The notes: generated from the sequence alone by a model not told the origin. Positions 1 to 9,153 are shown, counted from the first letter of the stretch. The stretch is 64,000 nt of DNA from Dryocola clanedunensis (GCF_025215155.1 NZ_JALHAM010000113.1), one strand, 5' to 3'. Made by a program: numbers and translations.

Positions 1-1
1 G

Positions 2-748
2 CAGTGGCTGAAAGGGATGTACGACAGCATGAAGGCGCAGGCCCGCAACGCCCGCGTCGCCCTGCCGCCGTTCGATATGTTCTGGGCGTCGAACAACTAT
101 GTGCGCTTCCCGGTGCCGGAGAAAAACAAACAGTGGGTTCGCTTCGCCGACTTCCGCGACAATCCGCTGCTTAATCCATTGGGTACGCCGTCAGGTAAGA
201 TTGAAATTTACTCTGAAGCGGTGGCGAAGATGGGTTATGAAGATTGTCCGGGACTGCCGGGCTGGCTGCCGCCGCACGAGTGGTATAAAGGGCCGGAGGC
301 GAGCAAGTATCCACTGTCGCTCAACACTGCGCACCCGATTAACCGCCTGCACTCCCAGCTGGACAACACGCCGCTGCGCAAGAAGTATGCCGTAGCCGAC
401 CGTGAAGCCATCTGGATACACCCGGAGGACGCGAAAGCGCGCGGCATTGCTGACAACGAATTAGTGCGTGCGTTTAACGACCGCGGACAGATTCTGGTAG
501 GGGCAGTTGTCACCGACCGAGTACGCCAGGGCGTAGTGCGTATCAGCGAAGGTGCCTGGTTCGATCCGGCAGATCCGAACGAATCCGGGTCGCTGTGTAA
601 GAACGGCAACGTCAACTGTCTGACGTTCGACATTGGCTCCTCAAACCTGGCTCAGGGCAACTGCGGACAGATGGCCCAGCTGGACATCGAGAAATACCAG
701 GGACCGGTGCTCAATAACACCGCCCATGATGTACCAGCCGGCGCCTGA
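2..748 (+). CDS. torZ: Molybdopterin TMAO/biotin-sulfoxide reductase, C-terminal part (TorZ-like), truncated by window edge
   Basis: Only the last ~249 codons are inside the window; the reading frame is open back to base 2, so the gene starts upstream. The stretch with LNTAHPINRLHSQLDNT followed by a region like the MopB C-terminal domain (residues ~110-220 of the visible part) is typical of TMAO, DMSO and biotin-sulfoxide reductases, which bind bis-MGD molybdenum cofactor and reduce N- or S-oxides in anaerobic respiration. TorZ rather than TorA is inferred because E. coli keeps torYZ near the flhBAE region; sequence alone cannot separate TorA, TorZ and BisC here. A Rho-independent terminator follows 20 bases after the stop. 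Confidence 0.7.
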   Translation, partial: QWLKGMYDSMKAQARNARVALPPFDMFWASNNYVRFPVPEKNKQWVRFADFRDNPLLNPLGTPSGKIEIYSEAVAKMGYEDCPGLPGWLPPHEWYKGPEASKYPLSLNTAHPINRLHSQLDNTPLRKKYAVADREAIWIHPEDAKARGIADNELVRAFNDRGQILVGAVVTDRVRQGVVRISEGAWFDPADPNESGSLCKNGNVNCLTFDIGSSNLAQGNCGQMAQLDIEKYQGPVLNNTAHDVPAGA

Positions 749-768
749 TAAGCGGCTGTGATGTAACA

Positions 769-797
769 GGCTCGTCGTCATGACGGGCCTTTTTTTT
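769..797 (+). terminator. Rho-independent terminator of the reductase gene
   Basis: Stem GGCTCGTC (769-776) pairs with GACGGGCC (782-789) with one G-T wobble around a five-base loop, followed by a run of eight T. It lies just after the stop at 748 and just before the convergent LpxA-like gene. Confidence 0.85.
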
Positions 798-805
798 GCC
801 TTCGG

Positions 806-1597
806 CTAACGAATGATCCCCCGCGCCGAACGCGCAAAGAACTCGTTATAGACCGTAATGATGGGATAATCGCTCTCCCCGGCTTTTAGCGTCGCTTTCA
901 CTTCGTCTATGCTCAGCGCCTGATGGTAGAACCGTTCGTACAGCTGGAAAATCAAAAGCTGCTGATACAGCTCCAGCGCGAGAAAGGCCTTCGCCGCCTC
1001 GTTAATGCCCGCGGGGGCAGCCCGGTTTCCACTGGCGATAACAAAGGGTGGAACGTCCTGCACCACGGCAGATTGATCGATAATCTTCGCCGCCATCCCC
1101 AGCATGCAGAACTGATGGATTGCGCACATGAAACCAATTTCAACCCCGTCGGCCAGCTCAACGTGCCCCGCCAGGCCGCTGTTATCGCCAATCCGCGTGC
1201 GATCGCCCACCACGCAATCATGTCCAATATGCACGTTGTTCAGAAAGTGGTTGTCGCTGCCAACAATCGTCGAGCTAATGCCCTGCACCGTCCCACGGTG
1301 AAAAGTAGCGTGTTTGCCGACATGATTACGGTCACCGATAACCAGCGTCGTGGGCTCCCCGGCATACTTAAGATCCTGATTCACTTCACCAATAGAGGCA
1401 TACTGGCCAAAGGTATTGTTGCGGCCAATGGTCGTCAGGCCGGTTATCACCGAGTGGGAGGCAATCACCGTGCCCTCTCCGATAACCACGCCTGCGGTAA
1501 TCACACAATAAGGGCCAATTGTCACGTGTGCGCCGAGCACAACGCCCGGTTCAACCACGCTGTTGCCGGCCACCCAGGCAAGCGGTGAAATAGACAT
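806..1597 (-). CDS. LpxA-like acyl-ACP:UDP-GlcNAc O-acyltransferase paralog
   Basis: 263 residues, close to the 262 of E. coli LpxA. The N-terminal ~190 residues are left-handed beta-helix hexapeptide repeats; GEPTTLVIGDRNHVGKHATF then HRGTVQG, NNVHIGHDC (containing the two histidines equivalent to LpxA His122 and His125) and GLAGHVELADG follow the LpxA pattern, and the C-terminus FFARSARGIIR matches LpxA's FFARSTRGLIR. LpxA adds the first acyl chain of lipid A in the cytoplasm. This copy is alone, not in the lpxD-fabZ-lpxA-lpxB operon, so it is probably a second, accessory acyltransferase; its acyl donor or sugar acceptor may differ. ATG at 1597 (AGGA 7-8 bases before) is preferred to the TTG one codon upstream. 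Confidence 0.8.
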   Translation of the reverse strand: MSISPLAWVAGNSVVEPGVVLGAHVTIGPYCVITAGVVIGEGTVIASHSVITGLTTIGRNNTFGQYASIGEVNQDLKYAGEPTTLVIGDRNHVGKHATFHRGTVQGISSTIVGSDNHFLNNVHIGHDCVVGDRTRIGDNSGLAGHVELADGVEIGFMCAIHQFCMLGMAAKIIDQSAVVQDVPPFVIASGNRAAPAGINEAAKAFLALELYQQLLIFQLYERFYHQALSIDEVKATLKAGESDYPIITVYNEFFARSARGIIR

Positions 1598-1774
1598 CAA
1601 ATTATCCTGAAGAAGGTGCTAAAGAGAGGGGAAATAACCGGGAAGAGGCTTATCGACTGAGGTGAGCATAATGAAATCTCAGCCGCATTACGCCTTTTAT
1701 ATTTTTTCTATTTTTTGAACTATTTGGGAAGGATGGATGAGCGGCCGCGTCATCCACCACAAACAGCGAAAAAT

Positions 1775-1804
1775 GCCGGATGGCGCTTCGCTTATCCGGC
1801 CTAC
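1775..1804. repeat. REP-type palindrome
   Basis: GCCGGATGGCG and CTTATCCGGC form an imperfect palindrome of the enterobacterial REP type, 30 bases beyond the end of rhiN on its downstream side. A related fragment with CATCCACCAC lies at 1751-1760. No gene is seen in 1598-1836 otherwise. Confidence 0.7.
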
Positions 1805-1836
1805 CAGGAGTGCCCAGGCGTCGTCTACCCCGGCGG

Positions 1837-2976
1837 TTACAGATAAATGCGCAGATACTCACCCAGGCAAAGGATCGCCATCGCCTGGCCGTAAGGCATA
1901 GAGGTCAGCGGGATCTGGCGATAAAAATCCAGATTGCTGCCCATCCCGGTGCCAAACGAGGTTTGCAGCAGCTCTCCCTGCGGCGAAATATTCTTCACAA
2001 TACCCTTCATCGCCTTCTCAGCCACTTCGCTGTACTCCTTGCCGATATAGCGCTTACGAATGCCTTTCAGGATCCCGTAGGCGAAACCTGCCGTCGCGGA
2101 GGCTTCGAGATAAGAATGCGGATCGTCGAGCAGCGTATGCCACAGGCCGCTGTCATCCTGGCACTTCGCCAGCGCAGCCACCTGATTCTCCAGCACCTGA
2201 ACCAGGTAGCGGCGCACCGCGTTATTCTCCGGTAAATCCACCAGTTCGAGGAAGTCAGGGATCACGATAGTCAGCCAGCTATTGCCACGCGCCCAGCGAG
2301 CGTTAGCAAAGTTATGGTTGCCTTCATAGCTCCAGCCGTGGAACCACAGGCCGGTCTCTTTATCCATCAGATTCTGCACGTGGAGCAAGAACTGATAGGT
2401 CGCCTCCTCAACGTATTCCGGGCGCTTCAGCAGCTTGCCGATTTTCGCCAGCGGCAGGACCGTCATCATCAGCGTGTCATCCCACATCTGCTGGTGGTTC
2501 TCTTCTGCCAGCGTAATGTGCTGCATGCCGCCGTGCTCGGTGCGCGGCATCTCATACATCGCCCATTCAGCCCAGCTCTCGAGCCACGGCAAATACGCCG
2601 GGTTGCGGGTCTCTTCATAGCGATAGGCCAGCGTCAGGAATGGCGCCATAGTATTGACGTTTTTGGTGGTTGCGCCCTCGGCAAAGCGGTCGGTAAACCA
2701 GCCGTCGATAATATTGCGCATTTTGGCATCGCCGGTCTGGCGGAAATACTGATACATGCCGTACAGGCCAACGCCGTGCGTCCACTCCCAGCCAGCCCAT
2801 CCTTTCGTGTCGATAACTCGTCCATCGTCCAGGCGCAGCAGGAACTGCCCAGACTCATCTTTAATATTAATAAGATTGTCCGTCACCTTATGGATCAGGC
2901 TGTTCAGCTCATCCCGGGCGATAAAGCGCTCCGGCTGGCACAGTAGCGGGCTGTGTTTGACGGGATAAATAATCAT
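1837..2976 (-). CDS. rhiN: GH105 unsaturated rhamnogalacturonyl hydrolase (RhiN/YteR type)
   Basis: 379 residues, full length for GH105. Motifs of the (alpha/alpha)6 barrel are visible: GWEWTHGVGLYGMYQY (~60-80), NVNTMAPFL (~105), QMWDDTLMMTVLPLAKIG (the first Asp of WDDT matches the YteR catalytic Asp), GLWFHGWSYEG and ARWARGNSW. The family hydrolyses unsaturated galacturonyl-rhamnose disaccharides made by rhamnogalacturonan lyases, in the cytoplasm (no signal peptide). Its ATG shares one base with the stop of the upstream transporter gene (TAATG), so both are one translationally coupled operon. A GH88-type uronyl hydrolase further along the window has a similar role. Confidence 0.85.
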   Translation of the reverse strand: MIIYPVKHSPLLCQPERFIARDELNSLIHKVTDNLINIKDESGQFLLRLDDGRVIDTKGWAGWEWTHGVGLYGMYQYFRQTGDAKMRNIIDGWFTDRFAEGATTKNVNTMAPFLTLAYRYEETRNPAYLPWLESWAEWAMYEMPRTEHGGMQHITLAEENHQQMWDDTLMMTVLPLAKIGKLLKRPEYVEEATYQFLLHVQNLMDKETGLWFHGWSYEGNHNFANARWARGNSWLTIVIPDFLELVDLPENNAVRRYLVQVLENQVAALAKCQDDSGLWHTLLDDPHSYLEASATAGFAYGILKGIRKRYIGKEYSEVAEKAMKGIVKNISPQGELLQTSFGTGMGSNLDFYRQIPLTSMPYGQAMAILCLGEYLRIYL

Positions 2977-4571
2977 TAACTTAACCTCTGAGTAGCGTTG
3001 GTATGCGAATTCATGGCCGCAGCCTCTTTCAGGCTCGGCGCCGCAGGCTTCCTGTGGTTGAGGTAACCAATATTGTTGTTACCCCAAAGATTCTCGTAAG
3101 GCATACCCGCGAGCATTTCGACGGTGGCGCGGGCCTGCGGTGTAATAGCTTCCGGCACGGCGCGGTTAGCCGTACGCATCTTCGCGGTTTCATCACGTAA
3201 GACGCTATGGGTTTGCAGGTTGAGCTTAAAGCGCAGTGAGATCAGGAACCCGCAGGCCAGTACCGCGACGGTACCGAAGCTTAAGATCATCAAAATAGTG
3301 TGGCTGACCGCTGGCGGTTGAACCGTCTGGCCGGAGACGAAGCCCGACAACTGCATCACAATGCCCACCAGCATCACCGCGCCGGCCTGAGAGGCTTTAC
3401 GGGTCAGGGTCATAATACCGGCAAAAATACCTTCCCGGCGCTGTCCGGTAATCACTTCATCGACATCCGCAATGTAGGTGTAAGTGTTCCAGGGCACATA
3501 GTTGATACCGCCACGGCCCAGACCGGCGATAGCCGAAACCAGCAACAGCAGCGAGAAGCCGTCGCTCAAGCCCGCATAGAACAGCACGGCGTAGGAGATC
3601 GAGCTGAGGCCGAACAGCACAACGACCATACGGTAAGAAGGGGCAGGCCCAAATTTGATGCACAGCGGGATCATGCCGATGACCGCGATAAACTGCATAA
3701 TCGCCATCGTCCCCAGCAGGTTAGAGGCAACCGATGCGCTCTGCATCAGCACGAACACCACATAATAAGTGAACACCGCGTTAAACACGTCCTGAGCGAT
3801 ATAACCGCCCAGATACATACCAAGATGCTGACGGAAGATTTTAATGCGTAGCGTAGAGGTGAGTTCAAGGTGCAGGCGTTTCATGCTCTGCTTAAAGGTC
3901 AGCGATTTCTTCTCTTCTTCCGCTCGCAGCGCAGCTTCCGTCCATTCAGAGCGTGGGCGCTCCCAGGTAAACAGCCAGACAAAGGTTAAGACGACGGCGC
4001 ACAGCGTGGCGAAGACCAGACTTGCATAGAAAAAGGAAACGGCATTGTCTTTACCGAAGTGGTTTAGCAGGATGCCCGGCAGGAAGGCTGCCAGAATGGC
4101 GGAGAGCTGGGCCATAGAAATGCGCGCGCCGGAGAACTTCGTTTTCTGCTTAAAGTCATCCGTCATTTCCGGCACCAGCGTTTCGTACGGCACCAGAATC
4201 ATGGTGTAAACCACGTCGAAGATCAGATAGGTCACCAGGTAATACCAGTAGCTCATCTCCCCTACCCACATGAAGCTGTAGCTGAACACCAGCGGAATAC
4301 CCAGCAAAATAAAGAACTTACGACGACCAAAGCGCTTACCCAGCCAGGTTGAGCCAAAGTTATCCGTCAGAAAGCCCATCAGCGGGCTGACAACCGCATC
4401 CAGCACGCGAGCCAGCGCGAAGATAAAGGTTGCTTCGATGGGCGAGAGCCCGCAAAAAGTGGTGTAGAAATAGAGCAGCCAGGCTGCGGTCAACGCCGTC
4501 GTGCCAGCGCCCAGAAAATCACCTGCGCCATAGGCAAGATAGTTCTTCAGCCCAATCGTACGTTTCTTCAT
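2976..4571 (-). CDS. rhiT: GPH-family MFS sugar transporter, rhamnogalacturonide uptake (RhiT-like)
   Basis: About 531 residues from the chosen start; the N-terminus MKKRTIGLKNYLAYGAGDF and following helices (AWLLYFYTTFCGLSPIEATF, RVLDAVVSPLMGFLTDN) are the signature of glycoside-pentoside-hexuronide:cation symporters (MelB relatives), with 12 predicted membrane segments and an extended C-terminal tail (~70 residues). Inner-membrane importer; substrate inferred from the coupled GH105 gene, as in the Dickeya rhiTN operon. The open frame reaches 4721, but the family's usual N-terminus begins at the ATG at 4571. Upstream, 4670-4684 has an imperfect ATGAAA/TTTCCAT palindrome that faintly resembles a KdgR site; this is weak. 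Confidence 0.75.
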   Translation of the reverse strand: MKKRTIGLKNYLAYGAGDFLGAGTTALTAAWLLYFYTTFCGLSPIEATFIFALARVLDAVVSPLMGFLTDNFGSTWLGKRFGRRKFFILLGIPLVFSYSFMWVGEMSYWYYLVTYLIFDVVYTMILVPYETLVPEMTDDFKQKTKFSGARISMAQLSAILAAFLPGILLNHFGKDNAVSFFYASLVFATLCAVVLTFVWLFTWERPRSEWTEAALRAEEEKKSLTFKQSMKRLHLELTSTLRIKIFRQHLGMYLGGYIAQDVFNAVFTYYVVFVLMQSASVASNLLGTMAIMQFIAVIGMIPLCIKFGPAPSYRMVVVLFGLSSISYAVLFYAGLSDGFSLLLLVSAIAGLGRGGINYVPWNTYTYIADVDEVITGQRREGIFAGIMTLTRKASQAGAVMLVGIVMQLSGFVSGQTVQPPAVSHTILMILSFGTVAVLACGFLISLRFKLNLQTHSVLRDETAKMRTANRAVPEAITPQARATVEMLAGMPYENLWGNNNIGYLNHRKPAAPSLKEAAAMNSHTNATQRLS

Positions 4572-4882
4572 TGCCGTCAACCCCGTTGCTTTTGTTTTAG
4601 GAGATTGCAAATCAGGCCAGTCAATGGCCGAAAAGAAATCCATAGGGGTAAAGTAAAAGTATAGGGGCGATGAAACCTTTCCATTTTTGCCACGCCTTGC
4701 GGGATGCTGGCAAAAACACAAAGAGTGTCGGCATCCGCATCCCGTTTATAAAACATGGGTTCGTTTTTATCAAAAGCGAGGGTTAAAAATGAGAAGTCAC
4801 GACAGAATGGGCCTGCGGGGATGAGGGATTAGCGGCCGGGGACTCAATCCCTCCGTACAGCAAGCTTCGTGATGAGCTAAAC

Positions 4883-5062
4883 ATGACGCAAACCGAACTG
4901 GCTCGCGTCATCGGTATCTCTCAGCCTACGCTCGCTAAAATGGAGAGTCCCGGCAATGACCTTCGCATATCCACGTTAAAACGCTATGTTACGGCTCTCG
5001 GTGGCGAAGTGAGCATTGACGTCAGGTTGCCTGGCGGGAAAAGCATAGCGTTTCAGCTGTGA
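4883..5062 (+). pseudogene. Truncated XRE-type helix-turn-helix antitoxin remnant
   Basis: From the ATG the frame gives 59 residues: MTQTELARVIGISQPTLAKM, then a short linker, RISTLKRYVTALGGEVSIDV and RLPGGKSIAFQL. This is the C-terminal HTH region of the antitoxin family in which the helix-turn-helix is followed by 'LxxYVxALGG-xLxLxxxFPDG'. Family members have ~30-40 more residues in front; here the frame stays open upstream to 4793 (SKLRDELN precedes the Met) but no start codon is present and a stop lies at 4790. No toxin gene is next to it. Probably a decayed toxin-antitoxin remnant between rhiT and flhE; a short functional protein is possible. Confidence 0.6.
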
Positions 5063-5075
5063 ATAAAAAGCCGGT

Positions 5076-5468
5076 CTACTTATAGTTCACAATGACCTGG
5101 TTGCTACGCACGCGCAGCGCGGGGAACATTCTGCCGCCGCCGGGAACCTCCCAGACAAAGCGCAGCGGCTCATTGGCCGGAACATTGGTTAACCCGCGCG
5201 TGGTTCCACTCTGGCCTTCAATGGGCACACAGCGCGTCTGCGAACACAGCCGCACCAGCAGCCTGGCAGGCGTAGGGCCAATCAGCTCGTAGCGCCATGC
5301 AACCAGCGTCATCACGCCGTTCACCGGCTGCGATGGAGCCAGCGCCCGGGACGAAGCAACGACGCCGCGCGTATTGAGCGTCGCCCCCATGCCACTGGCT
5401 TCCCAGCCGCCGCCGCCGGCAGCATGGGCGAACAGCGGCATGATTATCAACAACAGCAGCGCCCGCAT
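5076..5468 (-). CDS. flhE: Flagellar protein FlhE
   Basis: 130 residues with a signal peptide (MRALLLLIIMPLFAHAAGGG); the mature part with a Cys pair (LCSQTRC) and the GGGRMFPALRVRSNQVIVNY end matches FlhE, a periplasmic protein of the flhBAE operon that limits proton leakage through the export gate and affects swarming. Its ATG shares one base with the flhA stop (TAATG), which indicates coupling. It is the last gene of the operon. Confidence 0.95.
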   Translation of the reverse strand: MRALLLLIIMPLFAHAAGGGGWEASGMGATLNTRGVVASSRALAPSQPVNGVMTLVAWRYELIGPTPARLLVRLCSQTRCVPIEGQSGTTRGLTNVPANEPLRFVWEVPGGGRMFPALRVRSNQVIVNYK

Positions 5469-7549
5469 TACTTGGCACCTATCGTCGCGGTCATGCGGAT
5501 GTTGCGGTTATCCGACAGCTCCATGCTGGAGAGTACCACCAGCTGCGGCAAGTTACGGCGCAGGAAGCGGGCCAGCAGCGGACGTAGAGCATGATTCACC
5601 AGCAGTACCGGCGGCGCACCCAGCATCTCCTGGCGCTGTACCGCTTCCTGAGACTGCTCAAGCAGTCGGTCGGCCAGTCCCGGTTCGAGGCCGCTTCCCC
5701 CTTGCAGGGCCTGCAGCAGCAGGCGTTCCAGCGCCGTATCCAGTCCAATAACCTGGACCTCTCCCGTACCCGGGAACCACTGTTGAGTGATGGCGCGGCC
5801 TAATGCCACACGCACTACGGAGGTTAACTCCTGCGGATCGGTCTGGATTGGCGCGTGTTCCGCCAGCGTCTCCAGAATGGTTCGCATATCTTTAATCGGC
5901 ACTTTTTCCGCCAGCAGATTCTGCAATACCTTATGCAGTGTGGTCAGCGTCACAACGCCTGGCACAAGGTCTTCCGTCAGTTTCGGCATCTCCTGCGTGA
6001 CCCGGTCAAGCAGCTGCTGCGCCTCCTGGCGACCAAACAGTTCAGGGGCAAACTGACCGATCAGATGGTTAAGATGCGTGGCAACGACCGTACTGGCCTC
6101 TACTACCGTAAAGCCCTGAATCTGGGCCTGCTCTTTGAGGGCGCTTTCAATCCACGTGGCTTCCAGGCCAAACGCTGGATCGATGGTTGTCTCGCCGGGT
6201 AGCGACCCGGCGGCAGTACCCGGGTTAATAGCCAGCCAGCGTCCCGGATAGGCATCCCCCGCCCCGACCTCAACCCCCTTCATCAGAATGCGATAGCGGG
6301 CAGGTGGCAGATCCATGTTGTCACGGATATGCACCACCGGCGGCAGGAAGCCCATGTCCTGAGCAAATTTTTTGCGGATACTGCGAATACGGCCCAGCAG
6401 CTCACCATCCTGCTGGAAATCGACCATCGGGATCAATCGATAGCCCACCTCCATGCCCAGTGAATCTTCCAGCTGGACATCGTTCCAGGTCGCTTCCACA
6501 GCCTGCGGGTTCTCCTGAGTTTTATTAACCGGTGCCGGCGGCGGCGGCGCAGTCATCTGACGGCCGCGCATCCACCAGGCAAGACCCAGCAGCCCGGCGG
6601 TAAACAGCAGGAAGACAAAGTTCGGCATCCCCGGGACCAAACCGAGTAAACCCAGTACCGCGGCGCTCAACAGCATGACGCGAGGGTTATTGAACAGCTG
6701 GGTGACCATCTGCTCGCCAACGTCCTGGTCCGTCGCCACGCGGGTAACAATAACGCCCGCCGCGGTAGAGATAACCAGCGCCGGGATCTGTGCGACCAGA
6801 CCATCACCGATGGTCAGCAGCGTGTAGCTCTCCGCCGCCGCGCCAACGGCCATATCATGCTGTACCACACCCACCAGCAGGCCGCCGATGACGTTAATCG
6901 CCATGATCATCAAACCGGCTACGGCATCACCGCGCACAAACTTACTGGCACCGTCCATCGAGCCGTAAAAATCGGCTTCCTGCGTCACTTCCGAACGGCG
7001 CTTTTTCGCCTCTTCTTCAGCAATCAAACCGGCATTCAGATCCGCATCGATTGCCATCTGCTTGCCCGGCATCCCGTCCAGCACAAAACGCGCGCCCACT
7101 TCGGCGATACGCCCTGCCCCTTTGGTGATAACCATAAAGTTGATAATGACGAGGATAATAAACACCACGATACCAATGGCGAAGTTACCGCCCACCAGGA
7201 AGTGGCCAAAGGCTTCAACAACCTTTCCCGCCGCTGCTCCGCCGGTATGACCTTCCATCAGGATGATACGCGTGGAGGCAACGTTCAGCGCCAGGCGCAG
7301 CAGCGTGGTAAACAGCAGCACGGTCGGGAACGCGGCAAACTCCAGGGTGCGCTGGGTAAACATCGCCACCAGCAGGACCATGATCGACAGCGCGATGTTA
7401 AAGGTGAACAGCAAATCCAGCACGAATGCGGGCAGCGGCAGCACCATCATCGACAGGATCAGCATGATGAGCACCGGTCCGGCAAGTATTTTCCATTGCC
7501 CGGATTTCATATTACTGGGCAGTCGCAGCGTCGCGAGCAGATTAGCCAT
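5468..7549 (-). CDS. flhA: Flagellar type III export gate protein FlhA
   Basis: 693 residues from the ATG at 7549 (MANLLATLRLPSN), aligned with the 692-residue E. coli protein; the longer frame to 7570 is not needed. The first ~330 residues hold eight membrane segments and the conserved FHIPEP-type loop (RIAEVGARFVLDGMPGKQMA, IDADLNAGLI); the C-terminal ~350 residues form the cytoplasmic domain that docks chaperone-substrate complexes. FlhA couples proton flow to export of flagellar subunits at the inner membrane. It overlaps the end of flhB by 8 bases, as in E. coli. Confidence 0.97.
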   Translation of the reverse strand: MANLLATLRLPSNMKSGQWKILAGPVLIMLILSMMVLPLPAFVLDLLFTFNIALSIMVLLVAMFTQRTLEFAAFPTVLLFTTLLRLALNVASTRIILMEGHTGGAAAGKVVEAFGHFLVGGNFAIGIVVFIILVIINFMVITKGAGRIAEVGARFVLDGMPGKQMAIDADLNAGLIAEEEAKKRRSEVTQEADFYGSMDGASKFVRGDAVAGLMIMAINVIGGLLVGVVQHDMAVGAAAESYTLLTIGDGLVAQIPALVISTAAGVIVTRVATDQDVGEQMVTQLFNNPRVMLLSAAVLGLLGLVPGMPNFVFLLFTAGLLGLAWWMRGRQMTAPPPPAPVNKTQENPQAVEATWNDVQLEDSLGMEVGYRLIPMVDFQQDGELLGRIRSIRKKFAQDMGFLPPVVHIRDNMDLPPARYRILMKGVEVGAGDAYPGRWLAINPGTAAGSLPGETTIDPAFGLEATWIESALKEQAQIQGFTVVEASTVVATHLNHLIGQFAPELFGRQEAQQLLDRVTQEMPKLTEDLVPGVVTLTTLHKVLQNLLAEKVPIKDMRTILETLAEHAPIQTDPQELTSVVRVALGRAITQQWFPGTGEVQVIGLDTALERLLLQALQGGSGLEPGLADRLLEQSQEAVQRQEMLGAPPVLLVNHALRPLLARFLRRNLPQLVVLSSMELSDNRNIRMTATIGAK

Positions 7550-8693
7550 CGGAGTCCTTCTCATTCGCAAAGTCCAGTGCTTCAGGCACCGGCAGGTTTT
7601 CAGGTTTTTTCGGGATCAGGCCGCCCGCGACGCGCCAGCGTCTGAGCTGCCACACCCAGGCCAGCACTTCCGCTACCGCGGAGTAGAGCTGGCCTGGTAT
7701 TTGTTGGCCGATTTCAGCGTGGCGATAAAGCGCACGAGCAAGCGGCGGTGCTTCAAGCATCGGAATTCGGTTCTCTTTGCCGATTTCACGAATACGTAAC
7801 GCCACAAGGCCAGCCCCTTTGGCCAGCACTTTCGGCGCATTCATTTTTTTCTCGTCGTACTGCAGTGCCACGGAATAGTGCGTCGGGTTAGTGACAATCA
7901 CATCCGCCTTCGGCACATCGGACATCATGCGACGACGGGCAACCGCACGCTGCTGCTGACGAATACGGTTCTTAACGTGCGGGTCCCCTTCCTGCTGCTT
8001 GTACTCATCGCGAATATCCTGACGGCTCATACGCAGCTTTTTCAGGTTGCTGAAGATCTGGAACATGACGTCAAATCCCACCATCGGGATAAGCCCAATA
8101 ATGATGAACAGCCCGCATTTAGCCACGATATTCAGCGCGTGGCTAAGGGCGGCAATCGGCGGTTCGCTCATCAAACGCATCATGTCCGGCAGGTTATGCA
8201 CCAAATAGACGGTGGTAACCGCCCCGACGGTAATCGCCTTCAGGAACGCCTTCAGCAGCTCAGCGCCAGACTGGGCGGAGATAAAACGTTTAAGGCCCGG
8301 CAGCGGGTTGAGCTTGCTGAATTTGGGTGCCATAGACTTACCGCTAAACAGCAGGCCGCCCAACAGCATCGGCGCGGCTATCGCCACAATCACCAGTCCC
8401 CCCATCAGAGGCAGCAGCGCCCAGACAGCCTGTTTGAGCAGCAGGCTTATCTGATTAACGGTCAGGTGCGGGTCGTTGATGATTTTGTGATCGAAATGCA
8501 AACCGGCCGCAAGCATCGCGGCCAGCTGTCTGGCGAGCGGCTCACCGCCCGCCCAGATAATGCTCAGGCCAACCAGCACCATCAATAAAGAGGTTAACTC
8601 GCGGGAACGCGGGATCTGCCCATCCTCACGCGCTTTTTCAAGTCGGTGGGCTGTGGGGTCTTCTGTTTTATCCTCGTCGCTATCTTCAGACAC
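7542..8693 (-). CDS. flhB: Flagellar export switch protein FlhB
   Basis: 383 residues: N-terminal cytoplasmic segment (SEDSDEDKTEDPTAHRLEKA), four membrane segments, then the FlhBC domain with the self-cleaving NPTH motif (VTNPTHYSVALQYDEKKMNA). Autocleavage between Asn and Pro switches export from rod/hook to filament substrates. First gene of flhBAE, normally FlhDC-controlled. The gene next to its 5' side should be cheZ in the E. coli order but is replaced by an 8.4 kb insertion starting within the intergenic region. Confidence 0.97.
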   Translation of the reverse strand: MSEDSDEDKTEDPTAHRLEKAREDGQIPRSRELTSLLMVLVGLSIIWAGGEPLARQLAAMLAAGLHFDHKIINDPHLTVNQISLLLKQAVWALLPLMGGLVIVAIAAPMLLGGLLFSGKSMAPKFSKLNPLPGLKRFISAQSGAELLKAFLKAITVGAVTTVYLVHNLPDMMRLMSEPPIAALSHALNIVAKCGLFIIIGLIPMVGFDVMFQIFSNLKKLRMSRQDIRDEYKQQEGDPHVKNRIRQQQRAVARRRMMSDVPKADVIVTNPTHYSVALQYDEKKMNAPKVLAKGAGLVALRIREIGKENRIPMLEAPPLARALYRHAEIGQQIPGQLYSAVAEVLAWVWQLRRWRVAGGLIPKKPENLPVPEALDFANEKDSDG

Positions 8694-9153
8694 CGCTTCT
8701 ATCTCGTGGCCGCAATTTCTATCACAGCATGCCAGAGGCGTAACGGGCTAATGGGGGGAAAATAGGGGGAAAACTGCGTTTGTTTGCGGTGTTAGAATTT
8801 GTAGAGCTGACAAGCGCCACGGCGCGTCATCCTACATGTACGCGCCATAAGCTCATCATCTATGTGGTGCAGGCCCCCATTTCTTCATCTTAGGGCCTGG
8901 ACAACCGACAATGACCGACCGTGTGTACCTGCCAGTTTGGACATCATTGAAACTGCAATGTGTTATTAACAGTGTTAGCGCAGATTTAATCTGACACTAT
9001 TTCTGCCCTGAACTAAACCTAATCTAACAGGCTGCTCTGTGCCAGGAGCGGACGTTACTGGGGTGCTGAAAAGCACCTTTGTAATAGCCTGATTAGCTTG
9101 CCCCTTTATGTATGTTAATCTGAATCCAATAAAACAATTACGTCGGAGAGCGT
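8694..9153. other. Gene-free boundary of the flhB/cheZ insertion with two hairpins
   Basis: No credible gene. It should contain the flhB promoter on its left side (not clearly recognisable) and the left edge of the inserted DNA. Two hairpins are visible: GGCGCGT (8821-8827) with ACGCGCC (8840-8846), and AGTGTTAG (8971-8978) with CTGACACT (8991-8998), the second also holding CAGATT/AATCTG. The latter could be an old transposon end but I cannot identify it. Confidence 0.5.
9031..9056 (+). repeat. Island intergenic repeat, copy 1
   Basis: Contains GCCAGGAGCGGACGTT (9041-9056) preceded by CTGCTCTGT. The same motif, exact or with one or more changes, recurs in every gap between the five genes of the island (copies at 9855, 10621, 11694, 12439). 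Confidence 0.65.

Noticed and set aside
923..1588. 221-residue plus-strand frame
   Set aside because: It is antisense to the LpxA-like gene, has no recognisable motif and arises from codon bias of the opposite strand.
4670..4684. KdgR-like palindrome before rhiT
   Set aside because: Only the outer ATG-AA and TT-CAT bases agree and the spacing is short; too weak to call.
6857..7645. 262-residue plus-strand frame
   Set aside because: Antisense to flhA and flhB; His/Gln/Arg-rich composition typical of a shadow frame.
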